A DNA stretch of 42,019 nt from Pseudomonadota bacterium (GCA_963205125.1 CAUJJO010000152.1:1-42019); one strand, 5' to 3'. Positions 9,455-17,795 are shown, counted from the first letter of the stretch. Notes: generated from the letters alone by a model not told the origin. Made by a program: numbers and translations.

Positions 9455-10708
9455 ATGGCCGCTTCGCTGCCCTTGTCCCACATGCTGCGCCGGGGCCACT
9501 GGCGCTCGGCCGCGATGGCGCTCGCGCTGGCCGGCCTGATCGTCGGCGTGGTGGCCGTGCACCTGCTGCGCAGCGAAGTCGGGCGCAGCCTGCAGGGCGT
9601 GGCCCGCAGCGCCGCGCTCAGCGCCGAGGCACCCGTCATCTTCGAGGACGCGCAGGCCGCGGCCGGACTGCTGCAGCTGCTGGCCACGCAGGAGCGCCTC
9701 GCCCACGCCGAAATCGAACTCGCCGACGGCCGCGTGCTGGCGCGCGTGCAGCGCCAGGGCAGCGCGCTCGGGCGCTGGGTGGACAGCCTGGCGGCGCGCC
9801 TGTTCGAGCTGCAGGCCAGCGCGCCGGTGATGCTCAACCAGCGCGCCCGCGGGGAGCTTCGCCTGCGCGGCGACGGCCAGGCGCTGCTGGGGCTGCTCGG
9901 CGGCTACGCGCTCGGGCTCGCGGCGGCGATGGTGGCCACCGCAGCACTCGTCGTCGCCGTCACGCGGCGCCTGGAGGACCGCATCACCGCGCCGCTGCGA
10001 GCCCTTGCGCAGTTCACGCGCGGCGTGCGCGAGGCGCGCGCCTTTGCCGAACGCGCCCCGAGTGCCGGCATCGCCGAGATCGACGCGCTGGCCGAGGACT
10101 TCAACGCCCTGCTGGCCGAAGTGCAGGCGCACGAGGCCGAACTGCTGGCGCGCGAGCGGCGGCTGCGCACGCGCAACGAGCTGCTGCGCCAGCAGGCCGA
10201 AGCCGACGCGCTGACCGGCCTGCCCAACCGCAGCAGCTTCGCCGCGCGGCTGCAGCAGGCGGTCGAGCGCGCCGCCGAGCGCGGCAGCGCGCTTGGCCTG
10301 ATGTTCGTCGACGCCGACCGCTTCAAGGCCATCAACGACAGCTACGGCCACACCGTGGGCGATCACGTGCTGGTCGAGATCGGCCAGCGCCTGCAGCGCG
10401 CGCTGCGCGAGTCCGACCTCGTCGCGCGCCTGGGCGGCGACGAGTTCGCGATCCTGCTCGAGCCCATCGCCGACGCGGCCGATGCCGAGGTCGTGGCGCG
10501 CAAGATCGAGGCGCAGATGCGCAGGCCGCTGCAGCTCGAGGGCCTGCCGCCGATCATGCTGCAGGTCAGCCTCGGGCTTGCGCTCTATCCGCGCGATGGC
10601 CGCGACGCGGCCACCCTGCTCGACCATGCCGACCGCCGGATGTACGCGGCCAAACGCACGCAGCGCGGCGCCGTGACCGCCGCTGCTGCCGCTGCTGCCG
10701 CATCCTGA
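9455..10708 (+). CDS. Membrane diguanylate cyclase (CHASE8-like sensor, HAMP, GGDEF)
   Basis: 417 residues; makes cyclic di-GMP from two GTP. A first membrane helix lies at residues about 18-38 and a second at about 148-170. The periplasmic loop between them carries a CHASE8-like pattern (VIFEDAQAAAGLLQLLATQERLAHAEI). A HAMP-type region (about 170-222) and a coiled stretch lead into the GGDEF domain from about 250, beginning DALTGLPNRSSF. The active site RLGGDEF is intact (GGDEF at 327-331). The product-inhibition I-site RxxD (RESD, 318-321) lies exactly five residues before it. The protein ends in a short poly-alanine tail from a GCTGCTGCC repeat. It is convergent with the DUF364 gene 11 bp away. 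Part of this gene is duplicated at 12480-12561. Confidence 0.93.
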   Translation: MAASLPLSHMLRRGHWRSAAMALALAGLIVGVVAVHLLRSEVGRSLQGVARSAALSAEAPVIFEDAQAAAGLLQLLATQERLAHAEIELADGRVLARVQRQGSALGRWVDSLAARLFELQASAPVMLNQRARGELRLRGDGQALLGLLGGYALGLAAAMVATAALVVAVTRRLEDRITAPLRALAQFTRGVREARAFAERAPSAGIAEIDALAEDFNALLAEVQAHEAELLARERRLRTRNELLRQQAEADALTGLPNRSSFAARLQQAVERAAERGSALGLMFVDADRFKAINDSYGHTVGDHVLVEIGQRLQRALRESDLVARLGGDEFAILLEPIADAADAEVVARKIEAQMRRPLQLEGLPPIMLQVSLGLALYPRDGRDAATLLDHADRRMYAAKRTQRGAVTAAAAAAAAS

Positions 10709-10719
10709 GCACCCGCCGC

Positions 10720-11571
10720 TCAGCCGCCCGAAGCACGGCGCAGCAACGTCGCCCAGCCGGGATAGCCCTCGGGCGTGAGCAGCGACTTGATCACCGACGA
10801 GCCCCAGGGCGCGCCGGTGGTGATCGCCCGCACCAGCGCGGCCGGGTCGGCGATCCAGCTTCCCGCGATCGCGCTGACGCCGGCCGCGAAGAGCGGGTCC
10901 GGCGGACAGCCCGCGCCCGGGCCCACCAGCACGAAGCGCCGCGCCGACGGGCAGGCCGCGCGCACGCCGTCGAAGCTGTGGTTGAGCAGCACCGTGCTCG
11001 TCGACAGCACCTGCGTGCACGGCGCCAGCGCCTCGCGCTGCAGCGTCACGCGGTAGCCGTCGCGCTCGCCGGCGAGGTCCGCGCGCAGTTCGAGCACCGT
11101 CAGCCGCGCGCCGCGCTCCACCACCTGCCGCACCAGCGGCGGGAAGAGCCCGACCATGCCGATCGCCTCGCCGGGCTGCGGGTCCAGGCCACCGATCGTG
11201 TTGTTCGCCCGCCCGGGAACGAAGCCGGCGCGGTCGAAGACGCCGCGCGTCAGCGCATTCACCGCCGCGTAGCCCAGCGCCGCGCGCGCGGGCGAGGCGG
11301 CGGCGGCCTGCGCGTCGGCCCACCACCCGACCATCTCCCGCGCGTCCACCCCCCGCACGGCCTCGGCCAGCGCCGCGATGCTGGTGAGCGTGTCGTCCAG
11401 CAGCAGGAAGCACAGGCCGATGGCACCGGACTCGAGCTCCAGCGCCGCGAACTCGCCGGCCTTGCCGTCGGGCGGATCGGCCGGCGGCAGGTGCAGCGCG
11501 CGCACGCGCTGGGGCAGCGCCCCGTCATGGGCCTGCGCGAGCAGGGCGGTGATGTCGTCGGCAATGCGCAT
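10720..11571 (-). CDS. DUF4213/DUF364 family protein (putative metal-chelate binding)
   Basis: A 283-residue protein with an N-terminal DUF4213-like enolase-N-type segment and a C-terminal DUF364 Rossmann-like domain. Family features are the RANNTIGGLDPQPGEAIGMVGLFPPLV block and the STSTVLLNHSFDGVRAACPSARRFVLVGPGAGCPPDPLFAAGVSAIAG stretch split across the domain centre. DUF364 is described as a putative heavy-metal chelation domain; the substrate is unknown. The start at 11571 has no strong RBS. The central part of this gene (10946-11086) recurs at 12562-12702 as debris. Confidence 0.85.
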   Translation of the reverse strand: MRIADDITALLAQAHDGALPQRVRALHLPPADPPDGKAGEFAALELESGAIGLCFLLLDDTLTSIAALAEAVRGVDAREMVGWWADAQAAAASPARAALGYAAVNALTRGVFDRAGFVPGRANNTIGGLDPQPGEAIGMVGLFPPLVRQVVERGARLTVLELRADLAGERDGYRVTLQREALAPCTQVLSTSTVLLNHSFDGVRAACPSARRFVLVGPGAGCPPDPLFAAGVSAIAGSWIADPAALVRAITTGAPWGSSVIKSLLTPEGYPGWATLLRRASGG

Positions 11572-11634
11572 GGGGCGATGATGCCTGGGTCCGCGCGCCG
11601 TGCGCGGATCCGACCGCCTTGGCGCGCCATCGAA

Positions 11635-12024
11635 TCAGGGCTCGCGAAACAGGTCCTCGCAGTCGTCGCAGTCGTCGCAGACGTAGTGGCGGGTGCGCTT
11701 GCCGCAACGAATCTCCGCCGTCGCTCCGGCGCGAATGCGCCACTCGCAGGACTTGCCGCGATCGAGGAGCGTGCCCTCGACCCAGCACGGCGCGACCGCG
11801 TAGTGGTCGTGGATGACACGGTCGTCGACCACCCTCGCGCGTCGAAAGAAGTGCCGTGCCCGCGCGTGATCCAGAGGCACGTCGGAGGGGCGACAGCTTG
11901 CCGGCTCCTCGGACTTGAAGTCCGCGACGTAGACCTCGGAGAACCGCTCCCGCGGCGAACCTGCGGCCATCGCAGCCGCGGCCGCGGCCACGCCGAGCAG
12001 CAGGAAGCAGGCCAGATGTCTCAT
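11635..12024 (-). CDS. Small exported Cys-rich protein of unknown function
   Basis: 129 residues with a Sec signal peptide (MRHLACFLLLGVAAAAAAMAAG). The mature part holds seven cysteines, including a closing YVCDDCDDCEDLF motif, suggesting disulfides in the periplasm or a metal site. No known family is recognised. The ATG at 12024 has a GAGG 5 nt upstream. It overlaps by ATGA the stop codon of an amidase fragment (12021-12242), so it was once translationally coupled to a peptidoglycan amidase. That arrangement recalls enzyme-inhibitor or effector-immunity pairs, but this is only inference. The coding frame itself appears intact. Confidence 0.7.
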   Translation of the reverse strand: MRHLACFLLLGVAAAAAAMAAGSPRERFSEVYVADFKSEEPASCRPSDVPLDHARARHFFRRARVVDDRVIHDHYAVAPCWVEGTLLDRGKSCEWRIRAGATAEIRCGKRTRHYVCDDCDDCEDLFREP

Positions 12025-12242
12025 GAACGCCTCGCTCCGGACGACTGCCATTGCGCGGTCTTGGCCTCGCCCGGATTCTTGTACGACACCTCGGGATGGC
12101 GATAGACGTCGCCTGCGGTGAGCGAAAAGAGCTGGATCAACTCTCCGACAATCCATTGCTGCGAAACGTTCCGAGCGGTCGTGACCGTCTCATAGGTCTT
12201 GTCGTCCACGTGCTTGCCCACCAGCTCGATCCCGATGGAGTG
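12021..12242 (-). pseudogene. C-terminal remnant of an N-acetylmuramoyl-L-alanine amidase
   Basis: About 73 residues match the C-terminal third of an amidase_2-type enzyme that cuts the bond between muramic acid and the peptide stem. The core HSIGIELVGKHVDD and the end DVYRHPEVSYKNPGEA are typical. The latter holds the expected late zinc-ligand His and catalytic-region Lys. Nothing upstream of HSIGIEL resembles the rest of the domain. The frame stays open into unrelated duplicated debris, so the N-terminal two thirds, including the first zinc ligand, are lost. No start or RBS for the fragment is evident. Confidence 0.8.
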
Positions 12243-12479
12243 CAGGCGACACCTGCTGTCCTTGTCGCGCGAATGTAGTACGGCGCAGACTCCGCGACAC
12301 CGCATACTCTGTTGAGGACTTTCTGCCGCGACGCGCTCCACGGCACCCAGTCCTCCCCGACGCAACTGGGTTTCGACAGCAGACGCGCCGTCCGACGAAA
12401 AACCGGTCGGACCCCGGGCCACCCGCACCCGTGCGGCGGTCCGCACCGGTCGGCATTCGTCACGCCTCTCGATCGGAGT

Positions 12480-12561
12480 TCGTCGCGCGCCTGGGCGGCG
12501 ACGAGTCCGCGATCCTGCTCGAGCCCATCGCCGACGCGGCCGATGCCGAGGTTGCCGCGCG
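12480..12561 (+). pseudogene. Duplicated fragment of the diguanylate cyclase gene
   Basis: 82 bp matching 10419-10500 of the GGDEF gene at about 78 of 82 positions, in the same orientation. It covers the codons around RLGGDEF. One change turns the GGDEF Phe codon TTC into TCC (GGDES). It joins without any spacer to the DUF364 fragment that follows. Confidence 0.9.
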
Positions 12562-12702
12562 GACGTGCAGGCCGCGCGCACGCCATCGAAGCTGTGGTTG
12601 AGCAGCACCGTGCTGCTCGACAGCACCTGCGTGCACTGCGCCAGCGCCTCGCGCTGCAGCGTCACGCGGCAGCCGTCGCGCCCGCCGACGAGGTCCGCGC
12701 GC
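12562..12702 (-). pseudogene. Duplicated fragment of the DUF364 gene
   Basis: 141 bp matching 10946-11086 at about 133 of 141 positions, in the same orientation as the parent. Read on the minus strand it still spells CTQVLSSSTVLLNHSFDGVRA. Together with the adjoining cyclase piece it equals parent segment 10419-11086 with 445 bp (10501-10945) missing, so it is a duplication followed by an internal deletion. Confidence 0.9.
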
Positions 12703-12948
12703 GTCATGGGCTGCGCGCACATGTGGCGCGCGCCTGCGAAGAATCAGGCCGGCCCTGCCGCAATCCGAGGAGGCACTGCAACCTTGTCATACCTGTCGAC
12801 CAGCCCGCCAAGAGTGTCGGGATTTCTTACGTTCGCTCGCCGCGCGACAGTCAAGGTGCCGATCGTCCAGGGGGCCCAGGACATTCACGTCCGCAACTCC
12901 ATGATTGTTAAGATTATTTTCAATGACCCCGCATTCAAGGGGGCGCGA

Positions 12949-12964
12949 TGGCAAGGCAATTGCT
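12949..12964 (+). promoter_or_regulatory. Sigma-54 (RpoN) promoter upstream of the PEP-CTERM gene
   Basis: TGGCAAGGCAATTGCT matches the RpoN consensus TGGCAC-N5-TTGC closely: GG at 12950-12951 and GC at 12962-12963 are separated by exactly 10 nt. It lies about 80 bp before the PEP-CTERM ATG. PEP-CTERM genes are known to be controlled by RpoN with the PrsK/PrsR two-component system, which supports the call. No enhancer site was identified. Confidence 0.75.
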
Positions 12965-13043
12965 TACCTCAGACGCGAAGGCGGGGTCTCTCCTGGCCTT
13001 TCAGGCTTTTCGTCAGAACTGGCTCTTGCGAAGGAGATATGCA

Positions 13044-13841
13044 ATGAAAATGAGGACTATTGCTGCTGCGCTCACGATGGCATGCGCAGCAGGCAGCGTG
13101 ATGGCGGCCGGCTTCGTCAACGGCGGGTTCGAAGCCGGCGACATGAGCGGCTGGACCATCGGCGGCGGCTACCGTGGCGGCGCCAACTACAACCCACTTG
13201 ATCCAGCCAACTTCTTGTCTGGAGGCGCGGCGTACAACGCGGGCATCGCGGGTTCGCATTCCGCGATCATCAGCGCGGGCACTGTCGATCCGCACGTCGG
13301 AGCGTTGCTCGGCAGCACCGTCTACTCGGGCAACTACTCACTGCGGGTGGAAGACACAACCTACGGCGGCTACGCCTCGGTCGCCTCGCAGACGGTCACC
13401 AACTACACCGACACCGATATCTTCTTTGCATGGAAGGCGGTGCTGGAAGGGGCGCACGGCGTGAGAGACGCCGCATCGATGGTGATTTCACTCGTCGACC
13501 TCACGACGAGTACCGAGTTGATCAGGCGTGAGTACAACGCGTCCACGAGCGGTGGTGGTGGCGGATCGATCTTCAGCCAAAGCGGCGGTGATTACTACAC
13601 CCCGCAATGGCAGATCGAGCAGCTGACAATCGGCAGCGCGCTGTCCGGTCACGACTTCATGCTTTCGGTGCTCGCCGCGGACTGCCAGCCCACGGGACAC
13701 TACGGCTACATCTACCTCGACGGCTTCGGTGCGGTCATCCCCCCGGGCGGCAATGTTCCTGAGCCGGCAACGCTTGCGCTTGCAGGCTTGGCCCTTGCCG
13801 GCGGGGCCTTCGCCCGCCGCCGCAACAAGAAGCAGGCCTGA
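13044..13841 (+). CDS. PEP-CTERM sorting domain protein (exported)
   Basis: 265 residues. Signal peptide MKMRTIAAALTMACAAGSVMA, then a mature domain starting GFVNGGFEAGDMSGWTIGGG, a carbohydrate-binding-like jelly-roll start common in this class. The C-terminus is a full PEP-CTERM signal: VPEPATLALAGLALAGGAFA (PEP motif, transmembrane stretch) followed by the basic tail RRRNKKQA. Such proteins are cleaved by exosortase/EpsH-type enzymes and delivered to the surface in exopolysaccharide-making bacteria. No exosortase is in the window. The start at 13044 has an ideal AAGGAG, spacer 7. It is controlled by the sigma-54 promoter match at 12949 and followed by a strong terminator. It lies next to prsT, another member of the same system. 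Confidence 0.92.
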   Translation: MKMRTIAAALTMACAAGSVMAAGFVNGGFEAGDMSGWTIGGGYRGGANYNPLDPANFLSGGAAYNAGIAGSHSAIISAGTVDPHVGALLGSTVYSGNYSLRVEDTTYGGYASVASQTVTNYTDTDIFFAWKAVLEGAHGVRDAASMVISLVDLTTSTELIRREYNASTSGGGGGSIFSQSGGDYYTPQWQIEQLTIGSALSGHDFMLSVLAADCQPTGHYGYIYLDGFGAVIPPGGNVPEPATLALAGLALAGGAFARRRNKKQA

Positions 13842-13891
13842 AGCCTCCTCGGCGGCGCGTCGACCGGGGTCGGCGCGCCTGCACAAGCGAT

Positions 13892-13934
13892 CACAGGCGC
13901 CGGGGGCACAGCCCGCGGCGCCTGTGTCGTTTTT
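13892..13934 (+). terminator. Rho-independent terminator after the PEP-CTERM gene
   Basis: Perfect 11-bp stem CACAGGCGCCG / CGGCGCCTGTG with a 13-nt loop, followed by TCG and five T residues (13930-13934). It lies about 50 bp beyond the PEP-CTERM stop and separates that gene from prsT. Confidence 0.9.
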
Positions 13935-14105
13935 CGCTTCTTTCGCCTCTTCCTTGTCTTCGAAGCTCCTCGAAAGAGGCCCCTCGGCGAAGTGCACTGG
14001 CCCGACGAAAGCGGCCGTACTACGCACGCCTGGCGCGCAGGCAAGCTCCTTGGCGCACCGCCGGATGCTAGGCTTTCCCCGACCAGGCAGCGAAGGACAG
14101 GATCC

Positions 14106-16883
14106 ATGAGCGTGAATTCCGGCGGACCGGGCTTGACTCTGGCATGCCCATGGCGTCTTGGGCTGGCCGTGACCCTTGCCATCGCGCTGCTCGCCGCCTG
14201 TGCCAAGGACGACCCGGCAGACAAGGCGCGCCAGGCGGTGGCGCGCGGCGACGACGCCAACGCAGCCATTTTCCTGCGCAGTGCCCTGCAGCAGCAGCCC
14301 GGTGCCATCGACCTGCGGCTGATGTTCGCCGATCTGCTCGAACGCCGTTACGACCGCGCGGGGGCCGAGGAGCAGTTGCGCAAGGCCCTCGAGTACGGTG
14401 GCAGCGAGGACCAGCTCGTGCCGCGCATCGCGCTGCTGATGCTCGACCGCAGCGACACCGAGGCGCTCGTGCGCCGCTACAAGGACACGCGGCTGACGGA
14501 CCCGCAGGCCGACGCCGCGCTCCGCGGCACGGTTGCGCTCGCGCTCCTGAGCCTCAAGCGCGAGGAACCGGCACGCCAGCAGATCGAAGGCGCTGCGGCG
14601 GTTCCTTCCGTGCGGCTTGCGCGCGCGCAGCTGCTCGTGAACGAAGGGCACGCGGCGCAGGCGCTCGAAGCGCTCGAACTCGAGGGCGGCGCGTCGCCCC
14701 CGCCATGGTGGTTGCTCCGCGCCGCGCGGCGAATCGCGGCGGCGGCGGGCCAGGGCGATCTCTCGCTGGAGCTGATCCGCCGCGCCCAGGAAGCCGCACC
14801 GTGGAACCTCGGTGTCGTCGGCGAGTACGGTGAGGCATTGATCTCGGCGGGCCGCTTCGACGAGGCCGATCAGGTGCGTGCCCGCCTCGCCAAGGTGGCG
14901 CCGCAGCTCTTCTGGACGCAGTACCTGAGCGCCCTGCTCCACAACCGTGCCGGTCGCATCGACGAAGCGCACACCGCAGCGCTCGCGGTCCTGAAGGTAT
15001 CGCCGGACCATGTGGGCTCGGCGCTGATCGCCGCCTCGGCCGAACTGCGCAACGGGGATTTGCGCGTGGCGCACGAACGGCTGGATCTGCTCGTCCGCCG
15101 CAACCCGCAACTGCTGCCCGCCCTGCGCCTGCTCGCGCAGACCCAGCTGAGGATGGGCCAGGCGCCGCAGGCGCTCGACACGGTCCGGCGCGGTCTGGCC
15201 CTCGCGCCGGGCGACGCGGAACTGCTGATGCTTCGAGGCAGCATCGAGACTGCGGCAGGGCAGCGCAAGGAAGCCGTCGCCAGCTTCGAGCAGGCGGCTG
15301 CGGTGCGCCCGGGCGAACCCGACGTGTTGCTGGCCCTGGCGCGCGCGCGCGTCAACGCCGGCGACCGCGAGGGCGCGCGCAAGCTGCTCGATCAGCTCCC
15401 TGCGCTCGTACCCGACGGCACGCAAGGCGCCCGCGTCGTCGAGACGGCGCTCGATCTGCGCGAGCCCGCCTTGGCGCGGCGCATCGCGGAGCAGACCCTG
15501 GCGCGCTTCCCGAAGGACGCCCAGGCCCGGCTGGCCGCGGCGGCCGTGCAATCGCTGCAGGGCGATGCCGCGGGCGCATGGGCAGCCACGCTGGCAGTCC
15601 TCGACGACCAGGCTCGGCACGGCGGCGCCTTGACGGCATTGGGTGCGATGGCTCGAACTGCGGAGCAGCACAAGCAATTGCTTGCACGCCACGCCGCCGC
15701 CTTGGCCGCCGGTGGGGGCGGCCCGTCGCAGACGCTTGCCTACGCGAACCTACTGCGCGAAGAGCCGGCCTCGCAGACGACGCCGCTGGCGGTGCTCGAG
15801 CGCGGGATGCAGCTGTATCCGACCGCGGTCACCCTGAGGCGCGCCATGGTCGAGGAGTCGATGCGCACCGGCGACGCGGCGCGCGCCATCGCCGTTGCGG
15901 AGAACGGCGCCTCGATGGCCAACCCAAGCTCGTCCGCGCGCGAGTTGCTCGCCGGCACCTACGCCCGGGTCGGCAAGACGCAGCAGGCGGCCGAAGTGCT
16001 CCGCATGCTGGTGTCGGACTTCCCGCAGAACGCGGCCTGGCGCCTGCGGCTGGCGGAGCTGGACGCGGGCAACGGGCGCGAATCCGACGCGAAAACGACG
16101 CTGCGCAAACTCATCGGCGACCGCCCGTTCGATCCGGCGGGCTACATCGCGCTGGCGCGCCTGGAGGCCCCTTCCAACCTTGCCGAAGCGCTGTCCGTGG
16201 CGCAGGAGCTCGGCAGGCAGCCGGAGGCCAAACTCAACGCCATGCTGTTGACCGGCGACGTCTACCTGCGGGCGGGAAAGCCCGAAGAGGCGCTGCAGGC
16301 CTTCTTTGCAGCGGGGAAGGAGGGCGCCGTGCCTGCGGCGAGCCTGCGCAGCATCGAGGCACTCGACCAGGAAGGGCGCGAGAACGATGCGAACCGCATG
16401 ACGGCGCAACTGCTGCGCGAGTATCCGGACCACCCTGACGTGCTGGCCATCGCGGCCCGTCGCGCCCAGCTGCAGGGGCGCGCCTCCGATGCAGTGACGT
16501 ATCTGCAACGCCTTCTGTCCAAGGCGCCGAACAACCCCTTTCTGCTCAACGATCTCGCGTGGGCTCAGATCGCCGCCAATCAGCGCGAGGCCGTCGCCAA
16601 CGCGCGCCGTGCCCTGCAAGCCATGCCGGGTGATCCCAATGTGCTGGACACCTTGGGGGTGGCCCTGGCCCGGAGTGGCCAGGCAAAGGAGGCCGCCACG
16701 ACACTGCGCGCGGCGGTCAATCTGGCGCCGACCCGTTCACTGCCGCGACTGCACCTCGCCGACGTGCTGGCTTCGGCTGGCGACAAGAGCGCAGCGGTCG
16801 CAGCCCTGCAAGCCGTCGACGAGAAGCAACTGAGCCCTGCCGACAAGGACATCCACTCCCGGCTCAAGGCCGCGCTGCAGTAG
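14106..16883 (+). CDS. prsT: PEP-CTERM system TPR-repeat lipoprotein PrsT
   Basis: 925 residues. A lipoprotein signal peptide ends in ALLAAC with lipidated Cys32. The rest is almost entirely tandem tetratricopeptide repeats (e.g. ARQAVARGDDANAAIFLRSALQQQP at the start, later PEEALQAFFAAGKEG and NPFLLNDLAWAQIAANQREA). Length and layout match the PEP_TPR_lipo family (PrsT), found only in genomes with the PEP-CTERM/exosortase system and often within EPS loci. A scaffolding role in envelope assembly or export is inferred. The ATG at 14106 has AAGGACAGGA upstream. A weak GG-N10-GC element at 13998-14012 could be another RpoN site. Confidence 0.9.
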   Translation: MSVNSGGPGLTLACPWRLGLAVTLAIALLAACAKDDPADKARQAVARGDDANAAIFLRSALQQQPGAIDLRLMFADLLERRYDRAGAEEQLRKALEYGGSEDQLVPRIALLMLDRSDTEALVRRYKDTRLTDPQADAALRGTVALALLSLKREEPARQQIEGAAAVPSVRLARAQLLVNEGHAAQALEALELEGGASPPPWWLLRAARRIAAAAGQGDLSLELIRRAQEAAPWNLGVVGEYGEALISAGRFDEADQVRARLAKVAPQLFWTQYLSALLHNRAGRIDEAHTAALAVLKVSPDHVGSALIAASAELRNGDLRVAHERLDLLVRRNPQLLPALRLLAQTQLRMGQAPQALDTVRRGLALAPGDAELLMLRGSIETAAGQRKEAVASFEQAAAVRPGEPDVLLALARARVNAGDREGARKLLDQLPALVPDGTQGARVVETALDLREPALARRIAEQTLARFPKDAQARLAAAAVQSLQGDAAGAWAATLAVLDDQARHGGALTALGAMARTAEQHKQLLARHAAALAAGGGGPSQTLAYANLLREEPASQTTPLAVLERGMQLYPTAVTLRRAMVEESMRTGDAARAIAVAENGASMANPSSSARELLAGTYARVGKTQQAAEVLRMLVSDFPQNAAWRLRLAELDAGNGRESDAKTTLRKLIGDRPFDPAGYIALARLEAPSNLAEALSVAQELGRQPEAKLNAMLLTGDVYLRAGKPEEALQAFFAAGKEGAVPAASLRSIEALDQEGRENDANRMTAQLLREYPDHPDVLAIAARRAQLQGRASDAVTYLQRLLSKAPNNPFLLNDLAWAQIAANQREAVANARRALQAMPGDPNVLDTLGVALARSGQAKEAATTLRAAVNLAPTRSLPRLHLADVLASAGDKSAAVAALQAVDEKQLSPADKDIHSRLKAALQ

Positions 16884-16975
16884 CAGGGCGCGCCAGGTGC
16901 GGCGTACCCGGCACGCTTGGGGACGAAGATCACCTCTTGGCCCTGGCGGCCCTTGCCGCGTGATGCCGCGGCGCC

Positions 16976-17647
16976 CTACAACCAGGACGAAATGTCCTTC
17001 AGCGTCTTCTTCCGGGTCGCGTAGTCGGGCACTTCGCAGCCGGGCGCGGGGTAGCCGGTGACGACGAGAAGGATGGGCTTCTCCGACGCCGGGCGGCCGC
17101 AGATCTCGTTGAGGAAGCCCATCGGGCTTGGCGTGTGCGTGAGCGTGGCCAGGCCCGCGCGGTGCAGCGCGGCCAGCAGCAGGCCGCTGGCGATGCCCAC
17201 CGACTCGGGCACGTAGTAGTGCGAGTAGCGGCTGCCGTCGGCGCGCTCGCCGTACTTGATGGCGAAGACGGCAATCAGGTAGGGCGCGGCTTCGAGGAAG
17301 GGCTTGTGCTCGTCGGTGCCCAGCGGCGCCAGCGCGTCCAGCCATTCCTGCGGCGCGCGGCCGTTGTAGAAGGTCCGCTCCTCCTCCTCGGCCTCTTCGC
17401 GCACGCGCTTCTTCAGCGCCGGGCTCTCGATCACCGCGAAGTGCCAGGGCTGCTAATTGGCCCCCGAGGGGCCGCTGCCGCCGCAGAGGATGGCGCGCTC
17501 GATGATCTCGCGCGGCACCGGCTCGCTGGAGAATTCCCGTACCGTGCGGCGGCGGCAGATGTCGTCCTGGAACAGGCGCACGCGCTCGAGCATCTCGGGC
17601 TCGGGGTAGCGGATGAAGTCCAGCGGGATGTGCGGCGGTCGGTCCAT
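16976..17647 (-). pseudogene. Iodotyrosine-deiodinase-like nitroreductase, interrupted by one in-frame amber codon
   Basis: One continuous frame of 224 codons with a TAG at codon 65 (17453-17455). Before it, FIRYPEPEMLERVRLFQDDI and RRRTVREFSSEPVP lead to GGSGPSGAN; after it, [10 protein letters not shown] continues the family motif PSGANxQPWHF. Restoring one sense codon (CAG to TAG is the simplest change) gives a full-length FMN flavoprotein of the nitroreductase/IYD subfamily. The active-site lid shows E90, Y94 and K115, with the same 4- and 21-residue spacings as the Glu-Tyr-Lys trio of mammalian iodotyrosine deiodinase. Reductive dehalogenation is therefore a plausible ancestral activity. 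The only defect is the stop; otherwise the reading frame is clean, implying recent inactivation, a sequencing error or readthrough. Confidence 0.85.
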
Positions 17648-17679
17648 CGTGTGCGCTCGTCTGCGGTTGTGCTTGGGTC

Positions 17680-17707
17680 AGGGGCAAGGGGCAAGGGACA
17701 AGGGGCA
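17680..17707. repeat. Heptamer tandem repeat, four copies
   Basis: Four units of AGGGGCA (the third is AGGGACA) in the gap between the deiodinase-like gene and the hydrolase gene. On the other strand the unit reads TGCCCCT, close to the GCCTGTT unit at 22913. Confidence 0.85.
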
Positions 17708-17795
17708 ATCATCGCAAAGCGCGCGCGCGGGCGACATCCCCAGAAACGCGCCGTGGCGACCGGCGCCGCGCGCAGAGCGCCCCAGCCCTGCGTCC

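Larger units (their letters stand above)
12243..12948. other. Gene-free decayed stretch
   Basis: About 700 bp with no convincing intact gene on either strand. It contains the chimeric duplication (12480-12702), a 9-bp direct repeat ACCGGTCGG (12402 and 12445), and an AT-rich patch at about 12900-12925 just upstream of the sigma-54 promoter match. The open frames across it look like GC-driven noise. Confidence 0.6.

Noticed and set aside
12021-12722. A single 233-residue gene on the minus strand
   Set aside because: The frame is a chance fusion of DUF364 debris, noise and the amidase tail, as shown by its match to the parental locus.
12948-13043. Longer N-terminus for the PEP-CTERM protein from an ATG at 12948
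   Set aside because: It would bury the signal peptide and overlap the sigma-54 promoter; the ATG at 13044 has an ideal RBS and begins a clean signal peptide.
13488-15692. 734-codon open frame on the minus strand, opposite the PEP-CTERM and prsT genes
   Set aside because: No recognisable domain, no RBS or plausible start, and it lies antisense to well-supported genes. It is a by-product of high GC and few stop codons.
17453-17455. TAG as a programmed pyrrolysine or other recoded codon
   Set aside because: The position is a non-conserved or Gln-like site in the family, no pyl genes or recoding element are visible, and one base change from CAG explains it.
17680-17707. CRISPR-like array
   Set aside because: Seven-bp units in direct tandem with no spacers; simple repeat only.
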